DNA from: Gemmatimonadota bacterium
Lineage (GTDB): Bacteria > Gemmatimonadota > Gemmatimonadetes > Longimicrobiales > Gaopeijiaceae
Assembly (NCBI GenBank): GCA_009841165.1
Contig: VXMI01000108.1
Coordinates: 1-45,600, forward strand
DNA: 45,600 nt
Reading direction: 5' to 3'
Position 1 is the first letter of the stretch. Each line of letters begins with the position of its first letter. The notes beneath the pieces were generated by a model that saw only the letters and a program-made list of their open reading frames with translations, searched no databases and had not been told where the DNA came from. The position numbers and the translations under genes are program-made. Shown piece by piece: positions 8,901 to 15,837 of this stretch.

Positions 8901-11403
8901 GCCGGTCGAGGTGATCCCGTCCGGGGAGTTCGTCCACCAGGGCGCGACCGACCTCGCCGACGCGCTCCGCACCCTGTATCCCTCATTCAACGTCAACACA
9001 CAGCCGATCAGCGGCGCGTCCACCCTTGCCCGGCCGGCGAATCTGCGCGGCCTCGCGCCCGACCACGCGCTGGTGCTCGTAAACGGCAAGCGCCGCCACC
9101 GCGCGGCGGCGATCGCGTGGCACGGCAACGGCCTCGCCGACGGCGCCCAGGGTCCCGATCTCGCTCTCATTCCCGCCCTGGCGCTGAGGGAGGCCGAGAT
9201 CCTGCGCGATGGCGCTGCTCCACGCCACGGCGCGGACGCGATCGCCGGCGTCATCAACTTCGCGCTGAAGAACGATCGCTCCGGCGGCACCATCGAGTAC
9301 GGGACGGGCGGCCACCTCCTCGGCGATCCGAGTGCGCCCTTCGAGCGCGGCGTCTTCCCCGGCGACGGCGAGATGCACACCGTCTCGGGAAACGTCGGCC
9401 TGCCGATCGGTCAATCCGGGTTCCTGAACCTGACCGGCGAATACGGCAGCGCGATGCCCACCGACCGCAGCGTGCAGCGCAACGACGCGCTCGCGCTGAT
9501 CGGCTCCGGCAACACGAGCGTCCGGGAGCCGGCGCAGATCTGGGGCTCGCCGGAAGTCTCCGACGACATCAAGCTGTGGGCGAACTCGGGTTATTCCCTC
9601 CTGGGCGGCATCGCGCATCTCCACTTCCACGGCAACTACGCGAGCAGGCAGGTCGAGGGCGGTTCGCATTTCCTCAACCCCTACACCCGTAGTGGCGTTT
9701 TCGGCTCCACGGACGGCGCAGGCGGTGGCGCTCTGCTGATTGGCGACATGCTCGATGCGCGCGACGGCGTTGTCGACGGCTCGGCAGGGTGTCCGGCGGT
9801 GCGGGTCGAGGGCGGCCTGGTCGCGTCCGACGCGGAGAACCAGGCGAATTGGCGCCGCGTTCTCGAAGACCCCAACTGCTTCACCTTCCGGAAGATGTTC
9901 CCCGGAGGCCTCGCGCCCCAGGTCGGCGCCCACATCCTCGACGGATCGGCGGTCGGCGGGCTCCGGGTGAACTGGGGAGGCCTTTCGCTGGACGCAAGCG
10001 GTGGCTGGGGCAGGTCGAACCTGGACTTCTTCGCCTACAACACGGTCAACGCCTCGCTGGGGCCGGACCAGCCCTGCAGTGACAAGGGGACCTCGCCGGC
10101 CGTCCCCGACCAGCCCTGCATCCCCTACTTCAACCCCGGGTCCCAGGACCAGCGGGAAACAACCGTGAACGTCGACCTCTCCTACGCGAAGAGCGAGACG
10201 ACCAGCATCGCGGGCGGTTTCGAGTGGCGGAAGGAGGCGTTCGAGATCGTGGAGGGCGATGGGGCGTCGTGGACTGCGGGGCCGCTCGCGGTCCAGGGAT
10301 TCACCCCGGGGTCCAGCGGGTTCACCGGGTTCGGGCCATTCGCTGCGGGACAGTGGGTCCGGACCAACGTTGCGGGCTACGGCGACATCGAGTTCAGGGA
10401 AGCGGACAACAAGTGGCTCGTCGACGTGGCTGGGCGCCTCGAGAACTTCTCGGACTTCGGGCTGGCGGTCAGCGGAAGGGTGGCCGCAAGGCTGACCCTC
10501 ACCGGCTCATTGTCGCTCAGGGGCGCGCTCGGCACCGGCTTCCGGGCGCCCACTCCCGGGCAACACAACGCCTTCAACGCCTCGACGATCCACGAACCCG
10601 GCGTCATGGAGCCGGTGAACAGCGGCACGATCCCCGCGACCTCGCATGTCGCGGAGCGGTACGGTGGCGAGCCGATGGAGCCGGAGAAGTCCGTCAACGC
10701 CTCGTTCGGCGCCGTGTTGGGCCAGGGCGGATTTCAACTCGCCGCCGATTACTTCCTTATCGACGTGTCCGACCGCCTCACGCTCAGCAGGAACTTCGAG
10801 CCGACGGGCGAAGACATCGACCGGCTCCTCGACGACGGCATCACTCCTTCTCGCGGCGTGATCGACCGCTTCCGTTTCTTCACCAACGACCTCGCGACGC
10901 GCACGCAGGGCGTCGATGTCGTAGCCACCTACCAGGTGGAGACCGGGCAGGGCACCACCAGCCTGACTTCCGCATGGAACCGGACCACCACCAGGGTCAC
11001 GCGGCACAACGACAGGACTCTGAGCGATCTGCGGATCCGGATCCTGGAGGAGGGTCTCCCCGGCCTGCGCGGGAACGTCTCGGCGAACCACGCCTTCCCC
11101 GGCGGGACGCGGGCGCTGGTGCGCGCAAGCTACTGGGGCGGCTACTTCGACGCTCTGACGCCGCACTACGAGTCGGACGCGAGCAACACCGTCGACTACC
11201 CGGGCCGCGTGCTCGTCGATGCCGAAGTGGCCCGGACCTGGATGGACAGCTGGACGCTCACGCTGGGCGCCCGGAACATGCTCAACAACCTCCCGGAGGA
11301 GTATTCCGGCGCGGCGGATGGCCTCGGCAACCGCTACGGCCCTCTCACACCATTCGGCTTCAACGGTGCCTTCTTCTACACGCGGCTCACCTACAGTTGG
11401 TAA
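5983..11403 (+). CDS. M16 insulinase-type peptidase fused to a TonB-dependent receptor
   Basis: A single 1806-residue frame. Residues 1-40: signal peptide (ends ATAQ). Residues about 45-960: an M16 zinc peptidase with the inverted zinc motif HFVEH (99-103) and a likely third ligand Glu179, followed by the inactive second half typical of the family. From about residue 965 the sequence becomes a TonB-dependent receptor: the plug (SPVPVEVIPSGEF, RPANLRGLAPDHALVLVNGK, ILRDGAAPRHGADAIAGVIN) and then a long beta-barrel ending FFYTRLTYSW, with a terminal aromatic residue as expected for outer-membrane insertion. The receptor part lacks its own signal peptide, N-terminal carboxypeptidase-like domain and TonB box. 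The start follows AGAGGAG by 7 bases. It could cleave a peptide and import the product at the outer membrane, or be an accidental in-frame deletion joining two genes. Confidence 0.88.
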   Translation: MGSNSVPPVSGSLSIRPAPTTPFLCLVAVGTLAAGRATAQQFDPADRIPPDPAVTTGTLANGLTYFIQENDEPENRAALRLVVNAGSILEDDDQLGLAHFVEHIAFNGTENFEKQELVSYLESIGMQFGPDLNAYTSFDETVYMLQVPMDDPEVLATAFQILADWAGGVLFDPEEVDAERGVVIEEWRGRLGGTDRIQDEQLPIIFNGSRYADRLPIGDPEILANAPVERLRSFYEDWYRPELMAVVAVGDFDGDVIEGLIREHFGGLEGPDNPRPRTEADVPIDHPPLISIGTDPEFPAAQVQVLYKLAESPRGTVADFRRARVQSLYARMLSERLGELTYQANPPFAEASASVNNLGRGADASRFNAAVASGGYMRALDAVLTEVARVARHGFTAVELEREKASLRRSQERRLAEAEDRSSASLANRYTQAFLNGNPYPSVETEVALLDAVLPGITLAETSAFAREWLTDEGRVVLVAGPERAGLHVPDEEEVAEVFAAVAAKEIDPYVVVDLDVPLLAEIPEGSPVIAEESVNEIGVTIWELANGVRVVLKPTGFSDDEIVFRGTSPGGTSLAPEEILGHVLPITRMPDGDLGAIIAGGGVGELGPVALNRHLSDKEASAVPFVGPLTEEIRGSASPQDMETALQLIYQRFTAPRMDEPVFQSLKSQIPVLANLGFLPSMMFLDTLAAYMGQGHPRGPQTLAQQIRDKRAAELDVAMGFYRDRFADASDFTFYFVGAFDLDGIGPLVETYLGGLPSLGRSEDWIDHAVDPPPGVIERTIYKGIAPQSTTAIFFRGDGEYSPEESMVIGAMAAILQTRLRERLREELGGTYSVGVSGGISYRPDEEYSVAIQFGSDPRRTEELGAAVFEEIERLKADGPDAEVVDNSREAQRRSKETSLERNTYWLGQLAAHENARRDIRGIPSYDLIEAWTAEQVRQAAKRYLRTDQYMKFVLLPEYMMPRARVAAGSPVPVEVIPSGEFVHQGATDLADALRTLYPSFNVNTQPISGASTLARPANLRGLAPDHALVLVNGKRRHRAAAIAWHGNGLADGAQGPDLALIPALALREAEILRDGAAPRHGADAIAGVINFALKNDRSGGTIEYGTGGHLLGDPSAPFERGVFPGDGEMHTVSGNVGLPIGQSGFLNLTGEYGSAMPTDRSVQRNDALALIGSGNTSVREPAQIWGSPEVSDDIKLWANSGYSLLGGIAHLHFHGNYASRQVEGGSHFLNPYTRSGVFGSTDGAGGGALLIGDMLDARDGVVDGSAGCPAVRVEGGLVASDAENQANWRRVLEDPNCFTFRKMFPGGLAPQVGAHILDGSAVGGLRVNWGGLSLDASGGWGRSNLDFFAYNTVNASLGPDQPCSDKGTSPAVPDQPCIPYFNPGSQDQRETTVNVDLSYAKSETTSIAGGFEWRKEAFEIVEGDGASWTAGPLAVQGFTPGSSGFTGFGPFAAGQWVRTNVAGYGDIEFREADNKWLVDVAGRLENFSDFGLAVSGRVAARLTLTGSLSLRGALGTGFRAPTPGQHNAFNASTIHEPGVMEPVNSGTIPATSHVAERYGGEPMEPEKSVNASFGAVLGQGGFQLAADYFLIDVSDRLTLSRNFEPTGEDIDRLLDDGITPSRGVIDRFRFFTNDLATRTQGVDVVATYQVETGQGTTSLTSAWNRTTTRVTRHNDRTLSDLRIRILEEGLPGLRGNVSANHAFPGGTRALVRASYWGGYFDALTPHYESDASNTVDYPGRVLVDAEVARTWMDSWTLTLGARNMLNNLPEEYSGAADGLGNRYGPLTPFGFNGAFFYTRLTYSW

Positions 11404-11467
11404 GGGTCGCAAGACCCGATGAAGTCACTGTGCGGTGGACGCGTGGCGCGTGGCGGTATTCCGCCCG
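11404..11467 (+). repeat. Dispersed repeat family A core, copy 1 (GNRA-like hairpin)
   Basis: Begins immediately after the TAA of the M16/TonB gene with GGGTCGCAAGACCC, a 5-base-pair stem closed by a GCAA tetraloop. The conserved tail follows (GATGAAGTCAC, TGCGGTGGACGCGTGGCG, GTATTCCGCCCG). Three more copies lie at 18447, 25488 and 30302. Its position suggests it may end transcription, although no T-run follows. Confidence 0.75.
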
Positions 11468-11482
11468 GCCGGTAGGACGGGA

Positions 11483-11580
11483 TTGGAAGAAGAGGGCGAC
11501 GAGCAGCTCGCTGCCAACGTCTCGTGTAAGGGACCGGCCGGTTGAGGGGCCCGGCACGGGAGGAGGGTTTACTTGGCGCG
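11483..11580 (+). repeat. Dispersed repeat family B, copy 2
   Basis: TTGGAAGAAGAGGGCGACG, then CTCGCTGCC, TCTCGTGTAAGGGACCGG and CCCGGCACGGGAGGAGGG. The same block occurs at 20893-21000 and 25803-25895. CTCGTG and CACGGG/CACGAG are complementary arms of a hairpin in each copy. It lies only 15 bases after repeat A, so the two may form one composite element. Confidence 0.7.
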
Positions 11581-11632
11581 CGCTGCAAGGTTGGACGTGG
11601 AGATCGATAGCGGCGGCAGGCTGCAACCAATA

Positions 11633-11671
11633 TGTCAACTACACATGGCAGAATGTAACGTGTAGATGACA
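11633..11671. promoter_or_regulatory. 39-base palindrome, second copy
   Basis: TGTCAACTACAC (11633-11644), 15-base spacer, GTGTAGATGACA (11660-11671); 11 of 12 positions pair. The layout is identical to 110-148. It stands 130 bases before the Rpn-family gene at 11802. It may be that gene's operator, or a relic of a lost toxin-antitoxin locus. Confidence 0.55.
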
Positions 11672-11801
11672 CCGGAACGGAACTGGCGGGGCAAACCTGA
11701 AGATAGGCCCATTCGCCCATGGATGCGCCCCGGATTCCTGGGAGATTCGAGACACCGGGCCCGCTCGCGGTTGATCGACTCCAACCCAATCCGTTCTATC
11801 G

Positions 11802-12716
11802 ATGGACGACGCTGCCTTCAAGAAACTGTTTTCCCACAAGCGGATGATCGAGCTTCTGATCCGCCGCCACGTGCCGCAGTGGGACGAGAAGATCGACTAC
11901 TCGACGCTGGAAAGGCTGCCTGCGGAACTCATTGACGATCGTCTGCGGCGGCGCTATCCCGACATGCTGTGGCGCGCCTGCACGATCGACGGGTCTATTG
12001 ACATGATCCTGCTGCTTGAGTTTCAAGGCAGACCCGAGCGCGCCATGGTCCTGCGCACCACGGCCTACAGCGTTCTCGCCGTTCAGGAGCTGATGGAGCA
12101 CGACAGGGAACTCGGCCGCGGCGAGCGGCAACTCGCCATCGAGTCCCTGGTCCTACACCACGGCGACAGACGATGGAACGCTCCAACCCGCTTGCGCGAC
12201 CTGTTCCAGGATTCCGCCCCCGATACCCATCGCGTGGTCGAGCCCCTGCCGCTGGACGCTGCGCCATCGGGGCCGTTGGACCTGCCGCAGATGATTCTGG
12301 GGCTCGGGGGCTTGGGCGCCGAGACCGAGATGATAAAGCACGTGCGGACGCTACGACGCGTAGTCGACAGCTGCGTGGACGAGGACTTCGACCCGTTCAT
12401 GGCCCGGGGCCTGAAGGCAATGTTACGTTCGAAGGGGTTTGACACCGACCGACTGAAGGAGGCGATGACCATGGGAGCAGTGGAGACTGAGTTTGGGCGC
12501 GGTTGGGACGCTGTCAGACAGCAGGGAATCGAAGCGGGACAGCTGACGCTCCTTCGCCTCCAAGCCGCCCGCAAGTTCGGACGCGAGACCGCCGATGAGC
12601 TGACGCGATTGCTCACGCGGACTCCCGATGACGAACAGGTGGGTCGAGTCGCAGCGGCCATAGTGGATTGCAACGCGGCGGACGACTTCCTGGCGCGGGT
12701 ACGGGGAGACGGTTGA
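11802..12716 (+). CDS. Rpn family recombination-promoting nuclease / DUF4351-type protein
   Basis: A 304-residue protein of the YhgA/Rpn-like PD-(D/E)XK transposase-related family. N-terminal half: MDDAAFKKLFSHKRMIELLI, then the nuclease core YPDMLW (catalytic Asp) and LLLEFQ (the ExQ variant of the ExK motif), followed by RTTAYSVL. C-terminal half: LQAARKFGRETADELTRLL, typical of the DUF4351-like helical tail. Characterised Rpn proteins are Ca2+-stimulated DNA endonucleases that promote RecA-independent recombination. No clear ribosome site precedes the ATG. Family copies at 12769 and 21405 are more similar to each other than to this one. Confidence 0.8.
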   Translation: MDDAAFKKLFSHKRMIELLIRRHVPQWDEKIDYSTLERLPAELIDDRLRRRYPDMLWRACTIDGSIDMILLLEFQGRPERAMVLRTTAYSVLAVQELMEHDRELGRGERQLAIESLVLHHGDRRWNAPTRLRDLFQDSAPDTHRVVEPLPLDAAPSGPLDLPQMILGLGGLGAETEMIKHVRTLRRVVDSCVDEDFDPFMARGLKAMLRSKGFDTDRLKEAMTMGAVETEFGRGWDAVRQQGIEAGQLTLLRLQAARKFGRETADELTRLLTRTPDDEQVGRVAAAIVDCNAADDFLARVRGDG

Positions 12717-12768
12717 AGGAGAGTCCGCTACCGGTAGACCCTACGTAACGGCGGGGCATCCGACCCGC

Positions 12769-13719
12769 TCACGAGCCCATCCGCACCCGCTCGATGAACT
12801 CGTCGCCGGTGGCGCATTCGAGCAGAGCGTCAGTCACCTTGTCGATACCTTCGGGGCTGGTGAGTTTCCCGAGAAGCCCGGTCACGCGTGTTTCCGTCTC
12901 CTCGCCAAACTTCCGTTGGATCTGACGGCGAAGAAGCATGGCCCGACCCTGCTGGCGCCCCTGTCGTATTCCCTGCTCGATCCCCTGCCGGACACCCCTC
13001 CGGACCAGTTCGTCCATACCCTGCCGGAATCTGTCCACCACCTCTGCCATGGTCTTCGCTCCTCCCTTCATCAGTCGTGCCGGGTAGTCCCTCAACTCTA
13101 ACATCGTGTCCACGCTCTGGCCCATCAATCCGGCCAGGCCTGGATCCCCGTGCTTCTCGATGGAACGCCACAGAGCCGACAACTGGCCGGCCATGTCCTC
13201 CGGTGAAAGGTTGCGGGCCAGGCCGAGCACCAACGCCGCGAGATCGTCGCGCGATCGGTCGTCTCCCCTTCCCTCTCTCCACTGGACCAGACGATAGCGA
13301 CCCGGATCGGAGCGCTGGAACAGGTCGGTCACGTGGGTCGGGGCGGTCCAGAGGCTGTCGCCGTGGTAGAGGACGAGATAGACGAACTCGGGGAGGGAAT
13401 CTCCTGGCCGGAAGTTAGGTCCCGCGACGATGCCTTCGAGCGTGAGCGCGGAATAGGTGGTCGTCCGCAGGGCCATCAGTTGCTCGACCCTGCGCTGGAA
13501 CTCCAGCAGGAACAGGACGCTCTCCCCATTGACGGTGTCGGCGGACCAGATCATGTCGGGGTGTCGCCGCTGGAAAGTCTTCTTGCTGACGAGCCCGGTG
13601 GGTTCCTCGCGAAGCGTCGAGAAGTCGATCTCGATCGCCCACTCGGGCGAGTGGCGGCGGATGAGGATCTCGACCATGCGGCGGTCGGCGAACACCGACT
13701 TGAGGAAGGCGTCGTGCAC
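12769..13719 (-). CDS. Rpn family nuclease, paralogue 2
   Basis: A 316-residue protein starting with GTG (MHDAFLKSVFADRRMVEILI), with GGAG five bases upstream. PD-(D/E)XK core: HPDMIW and FLLEFQ. A flexible basic stretch near residues 230-260 (RRGVRQGIEQGIRQGRQQGR) precedes the DUF4351-like tail. It is a close paralogue of the gene at 21405-22304, including about 135 bases of upstream DNA, so the two arose by duplication of a cassette with its leader. It is convergent with the Rpn gene at 11802, leaving a 52-base gap. Confidence 0.82.
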   Translation of the reverse strand: MHDAFLKSVFADRRMVEILIRRHSPEWAIEIDFSTLREEPTGLVSKKTFQRRHPDMIWSADTVNGESVLFLLEFQRRVEQLMALRTTTYSALTLEGIVAGPNFRPGDSLPEFVYLVLYHGDSLWTAPTHVTDLFQRSDPGRYRLVQWREGRGDDRSRDDLAALVLGLARNLSPEDMAGQLSALWRSIEKHGDPGLAGLMGQSVDTMLELRDYPARLMKGGAKTMAEVVDRFRQGMDELVRRGVRQGIEQGIRQGRQQGRAMLLRRQIQRKFGEETETRVTGLLGKLTSPEGIDKVTDALLECATGDEFIERVRMGS

Positions 13720-13855
13720 GGAGTCTCCGGGTTGGTGGGGACTCCAAGGTGTCCAGGGGGCGCGGGCGAAGGGATAGCTGGATGGGCCAACTTGCGGTGA
13801 GCCTCAAGATTCCGCAGACGCCGTGTGCGGGAATCCTCAGCCGGGTGTCGTCTCC
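13720..13855 (-). repeat. Conserved leader of Rpn paralogues, copy 1
   Basis: Nearly identical to 22305-22440. It includes GGAGTCTCCGGGTTGGTGGG, GATGGGCCAAC, and a hairpin formed by GATTCCGCA and TGCGGGAATC around a 9-base loop. The same leader in front of two paralogous genes suggests a transcribed 5' leader, or the boundary of a mobile cassette. Confidence 0.75.
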
Positions 13856-13926
13856 GGCGGGCGGACTGGACAGGCCAGGCAAACCAGTCATACTGAAGTC
13901 AATCCGAATAACGTATGGAGGCCGAC

Positions 13927-14235
13927 ATGCACCGGACTCAAGACACCTATTCGCTGAGCGATTTTCGGCAACGCACGAGCGAACACCTGGACCGGATTCG
14001 AGAGGGGCGGGTGGAGACGATCACCCAGAATGGCCAAGCCGCGATGGTCGTCATGAGTCCCGAGCGCTACGACCTCCTGGTCCATTCGGCCGAGCGTGGA
14101 CACATATGGCGTGAGGCGATCCGGGCCCACAGGGCTGGAGGGTCGGGAATTCCCGCGAAAGACGCGATCCGCGACCTGGCTGAGGAGCTGGGCCTGGAGC
14201 CCTTGGAAAGAGGCATTCCGGAAAGGGGTGCTTGA
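13927..14235 (+). CDS. Phd/YefM-type antitoxin, no toxin partner
   Basis: A 102-residue protein: TYSLSDFRQRTSEHLDRI, then TITQNGQAAMVVMSPERYD, the DNA-binding N-terminal fold of Phd/YefM antitoxins that bind their own operator. The ATG at 13927 is preceded by GGAGG with a 5-base gap; an upstream in-frame ATG at 13915 overlaps that site and is less likely. A RelE or Doc toxin normally follows, but the next frame is a lipoprotein gene six bases downstream. The protein is therefore an orphan, or acts as a regulator. Confidence 0.8.
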   Translation: MHRTQDTYSLSDFRQRTSEHLDRIREGRVETITQNGQAAMVVMSPERYDLLVHSAERGHIWREAIRAHRAGGSGIPAKDAIRDLAEELGLEPLERGIPERGA

Positions 14236-14241
14236 CGAATT

Positions 14242-15552
14242 GTGAAAACTTCTGCCCCGTGTGGCGAGCTTCGGGCCACTACGCTACTGGACCGTCGCTG
14301 GGTGCGTTCACGGCTTCTGCGGAGTCCGCATCCCGCGCTGCACCGCCTTCCACTCGCCCTAACGCTGGCCGCCGCCCTCTGTTCCTGCGAAACTGAATCG
14401 CCGACGGGCAACCCGACGCGCGAGACGCTCCCGAACGGGGCGGTCCTCGTCCGCTACCCCGCCCTCCCCGCCATCGACTCCGTCGGTCCCCTGGTCACCG
14501 AAGCACATGTGGACCTCTGGATTGGCACGTTCGATGGCGACGATCCCAACTACATCTTCGGAGGTATTCGGGGCGTTCAAGCCGCCAGCGACGGGACCAT
14601 CTATGTACTGGACTTCCAAGCTGCCGAGGTCCGTGTGTTTTCACCGGATGGAGAATACCTGCGGACCATCGTCCGGTACGGCGAGGGCCCTGGCGAGATA
14701 CTGGAAGCTGACGGGATCCTCCTTTCGGGCGACACGTTGATATGGATCAACGACCGTTCACAGATGGCGATCATCGGCGTCGACCCTGGTGGCGAGGAGC
14801 TTCGACGGTTCGACAAGCCTGTGCGAAGCTACATTGGCATCTGGGACGGCACCTTCGACAATCGGGGCCGCTATTGGCGTGAGATCCTGCATATGGATGA
14901 CGGCGACGAGTACCGGCCTCCATCGGGCCTGGAGACGTTCGAGTTTCGGCACTACTACAAGTCGTATGACCTGTCGAACGGCATGCTCGACTCGGTGTAC
15001 ACGGGTGACGTGACGACCCGACGATACATCTTCGAGACCGAAGGGGGCGGTGGATCTCAGGGAATCCCTTTCACCCCATCCAACCTTACGGTGGTGCATC
15101 CCTCCGGGGGGTTCTGGCAGGCGAACACGGCGTCGTACCGGCTGACCCGTGCCGACGAAAGCCTCGACACGCTGCTTGTAGTCGAGGCAGCAGTGCGGCA
15201 TTACCCCGTGACGACCGACGACCGTGCCGCCTACGTTGAAGACCTGGTGGAGCGAAGACCCGATCTACGTCGGGTTGCCGAAGCGGTCGAGACACTGATT
15301 CCCGACCACAAACCCTTACTCGGTACCGTCTTCGTAGACGACAAAGGGCGGCTATGGGTGGAAAGAACCACCCCTGGCGACACTCCTCCCTTCTACGACC
15401 TGTTCACCGAAGACGGAGAATACCAAGGCTCCGTGCGGTTGGCTTTCATGCCCGTACCTGACGGGAGGATCTGGGTCCAGCACGGCAACATCTACACTTG
15501 GGTCGTGGACGAGTTCGATGTCCAGTACGTCGTGAGGGCTTCCGTATCGTGA
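14242..15552 (+). CDS. Six-bladed beta-propeller lipoprotein
   Basis: Up to 436 residues. A hydrophobic run ending LTLAAALCSC gives a lipobox (LCSC), so the protein is lipid-anchored. The body has propeller blades: GVQAASDGTIYVLDFQAAEV, RVFSPDGEYLRTIVRYGEGPGEILEADG, and a late VFVDDKGRLWVERT blade. The glycine-rich 'GEGPGE' turn matches the 6-bladed family also seen at 1200-2360. The GTG at 14242 lies 6 bases after the antitoxin stop; an internal GTG at 14302 gives a shorter, more standard signal peptide and may be the true start. Function unknown; probably a periplasmic binding protein. Confidence 0.75.
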   Translation: MKTSAPCGELRATTLLDRRWVRSRLLRSPHPALHRLPLALTLAAALCSCETESPTGNPTRETLPNGAVLVRYPALPAIDSVGPLVTEAHVDLWIGTFDGDDPNYIFGGIRGVQAASDGTIYVLDFQAAEVRVFSPDGEYLRTIVRYGEGPGEILEADGILLSGDTLIWINDRSQMAIIGVDPGGEELRRFDKPVRSYIGIWDGTFDNRGRYWREILHMDDGDEYRPPSGLETFEFRHYYKSYDLSNGMLDSVYTGDVTTRRYIFETEGGGGSQGIPFTPSNLTVVHPSGGFWQANTASYRLTRADESLDTLLVVEAAVRHYPVTTDDRAAYVEDLVERRPDLRRVAEAVETLIPDHKPLLGTVFVDDKGRLWVERTTPGDTPPFYDLFTEDGEYQGSVRLAFMPVPDGRIWVQHGNIYTWVVDEFDVQYVVRASVS

Positions 15553-15564
15553 TGATCGGAATCA

Positions 15565-15722
15565 TCGCGGAGGGCGGTGCCGAGACCTGCTGAGTCGCCC
15601 CGAGCATCGAGCACGGCGAGGGCCTCGGCGGTCACAGGCGTCCGATGCTCGAAGCCCGTCTTCTCGTGCTCCGCGCGCCACCGAATGACCCCGGCTTCGC
15701 TGTCGATGTCCGACCAGCGGCC
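15565..15722 (-). pseudogene. Tyrosine recombinase (integrase) fragment
   Basis: The minus-strand frame reads RWSDIDSEAGVIRWRAEHEK, then TGFEHRTPVTAEALAVL. This is the segment after the first catalytic Arg in phage-type integrases ('RWSDIDfe.gtirwraeheKTg.eh.tPvt'). Both flanks are unrelated, so neither the catalytic Arg nor the HxxR...Y region survives. It marks a former integrated element between the propeller and LRR genes. Confidence 0.6.
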
Positions 15723-15837
15723 AGAATCTCCGGGACCACCGAGAACGCAATGGGCGAACCCACCTCTTCCGCCTCGTGAGCGCGCGCGGCGACATCGGCA
15801 CCGGGAAAGACCTAACTGAATCCGCTCCGGGCCTACT

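Noticed and set aside
6964-8937. 657-codon open frame on the minus strand
   Set aside because: It lies antisense to the well-supported M16 domain; GC-rich codon usage keeps the opposite strand open. No domain is recognisable.
7386-9692. 768-codon plus-strand frame inside the M16/TonB gene
   Set aside because: Arginine/glycine-rich low-complexity translation in another frame of a real gene; no start signal.
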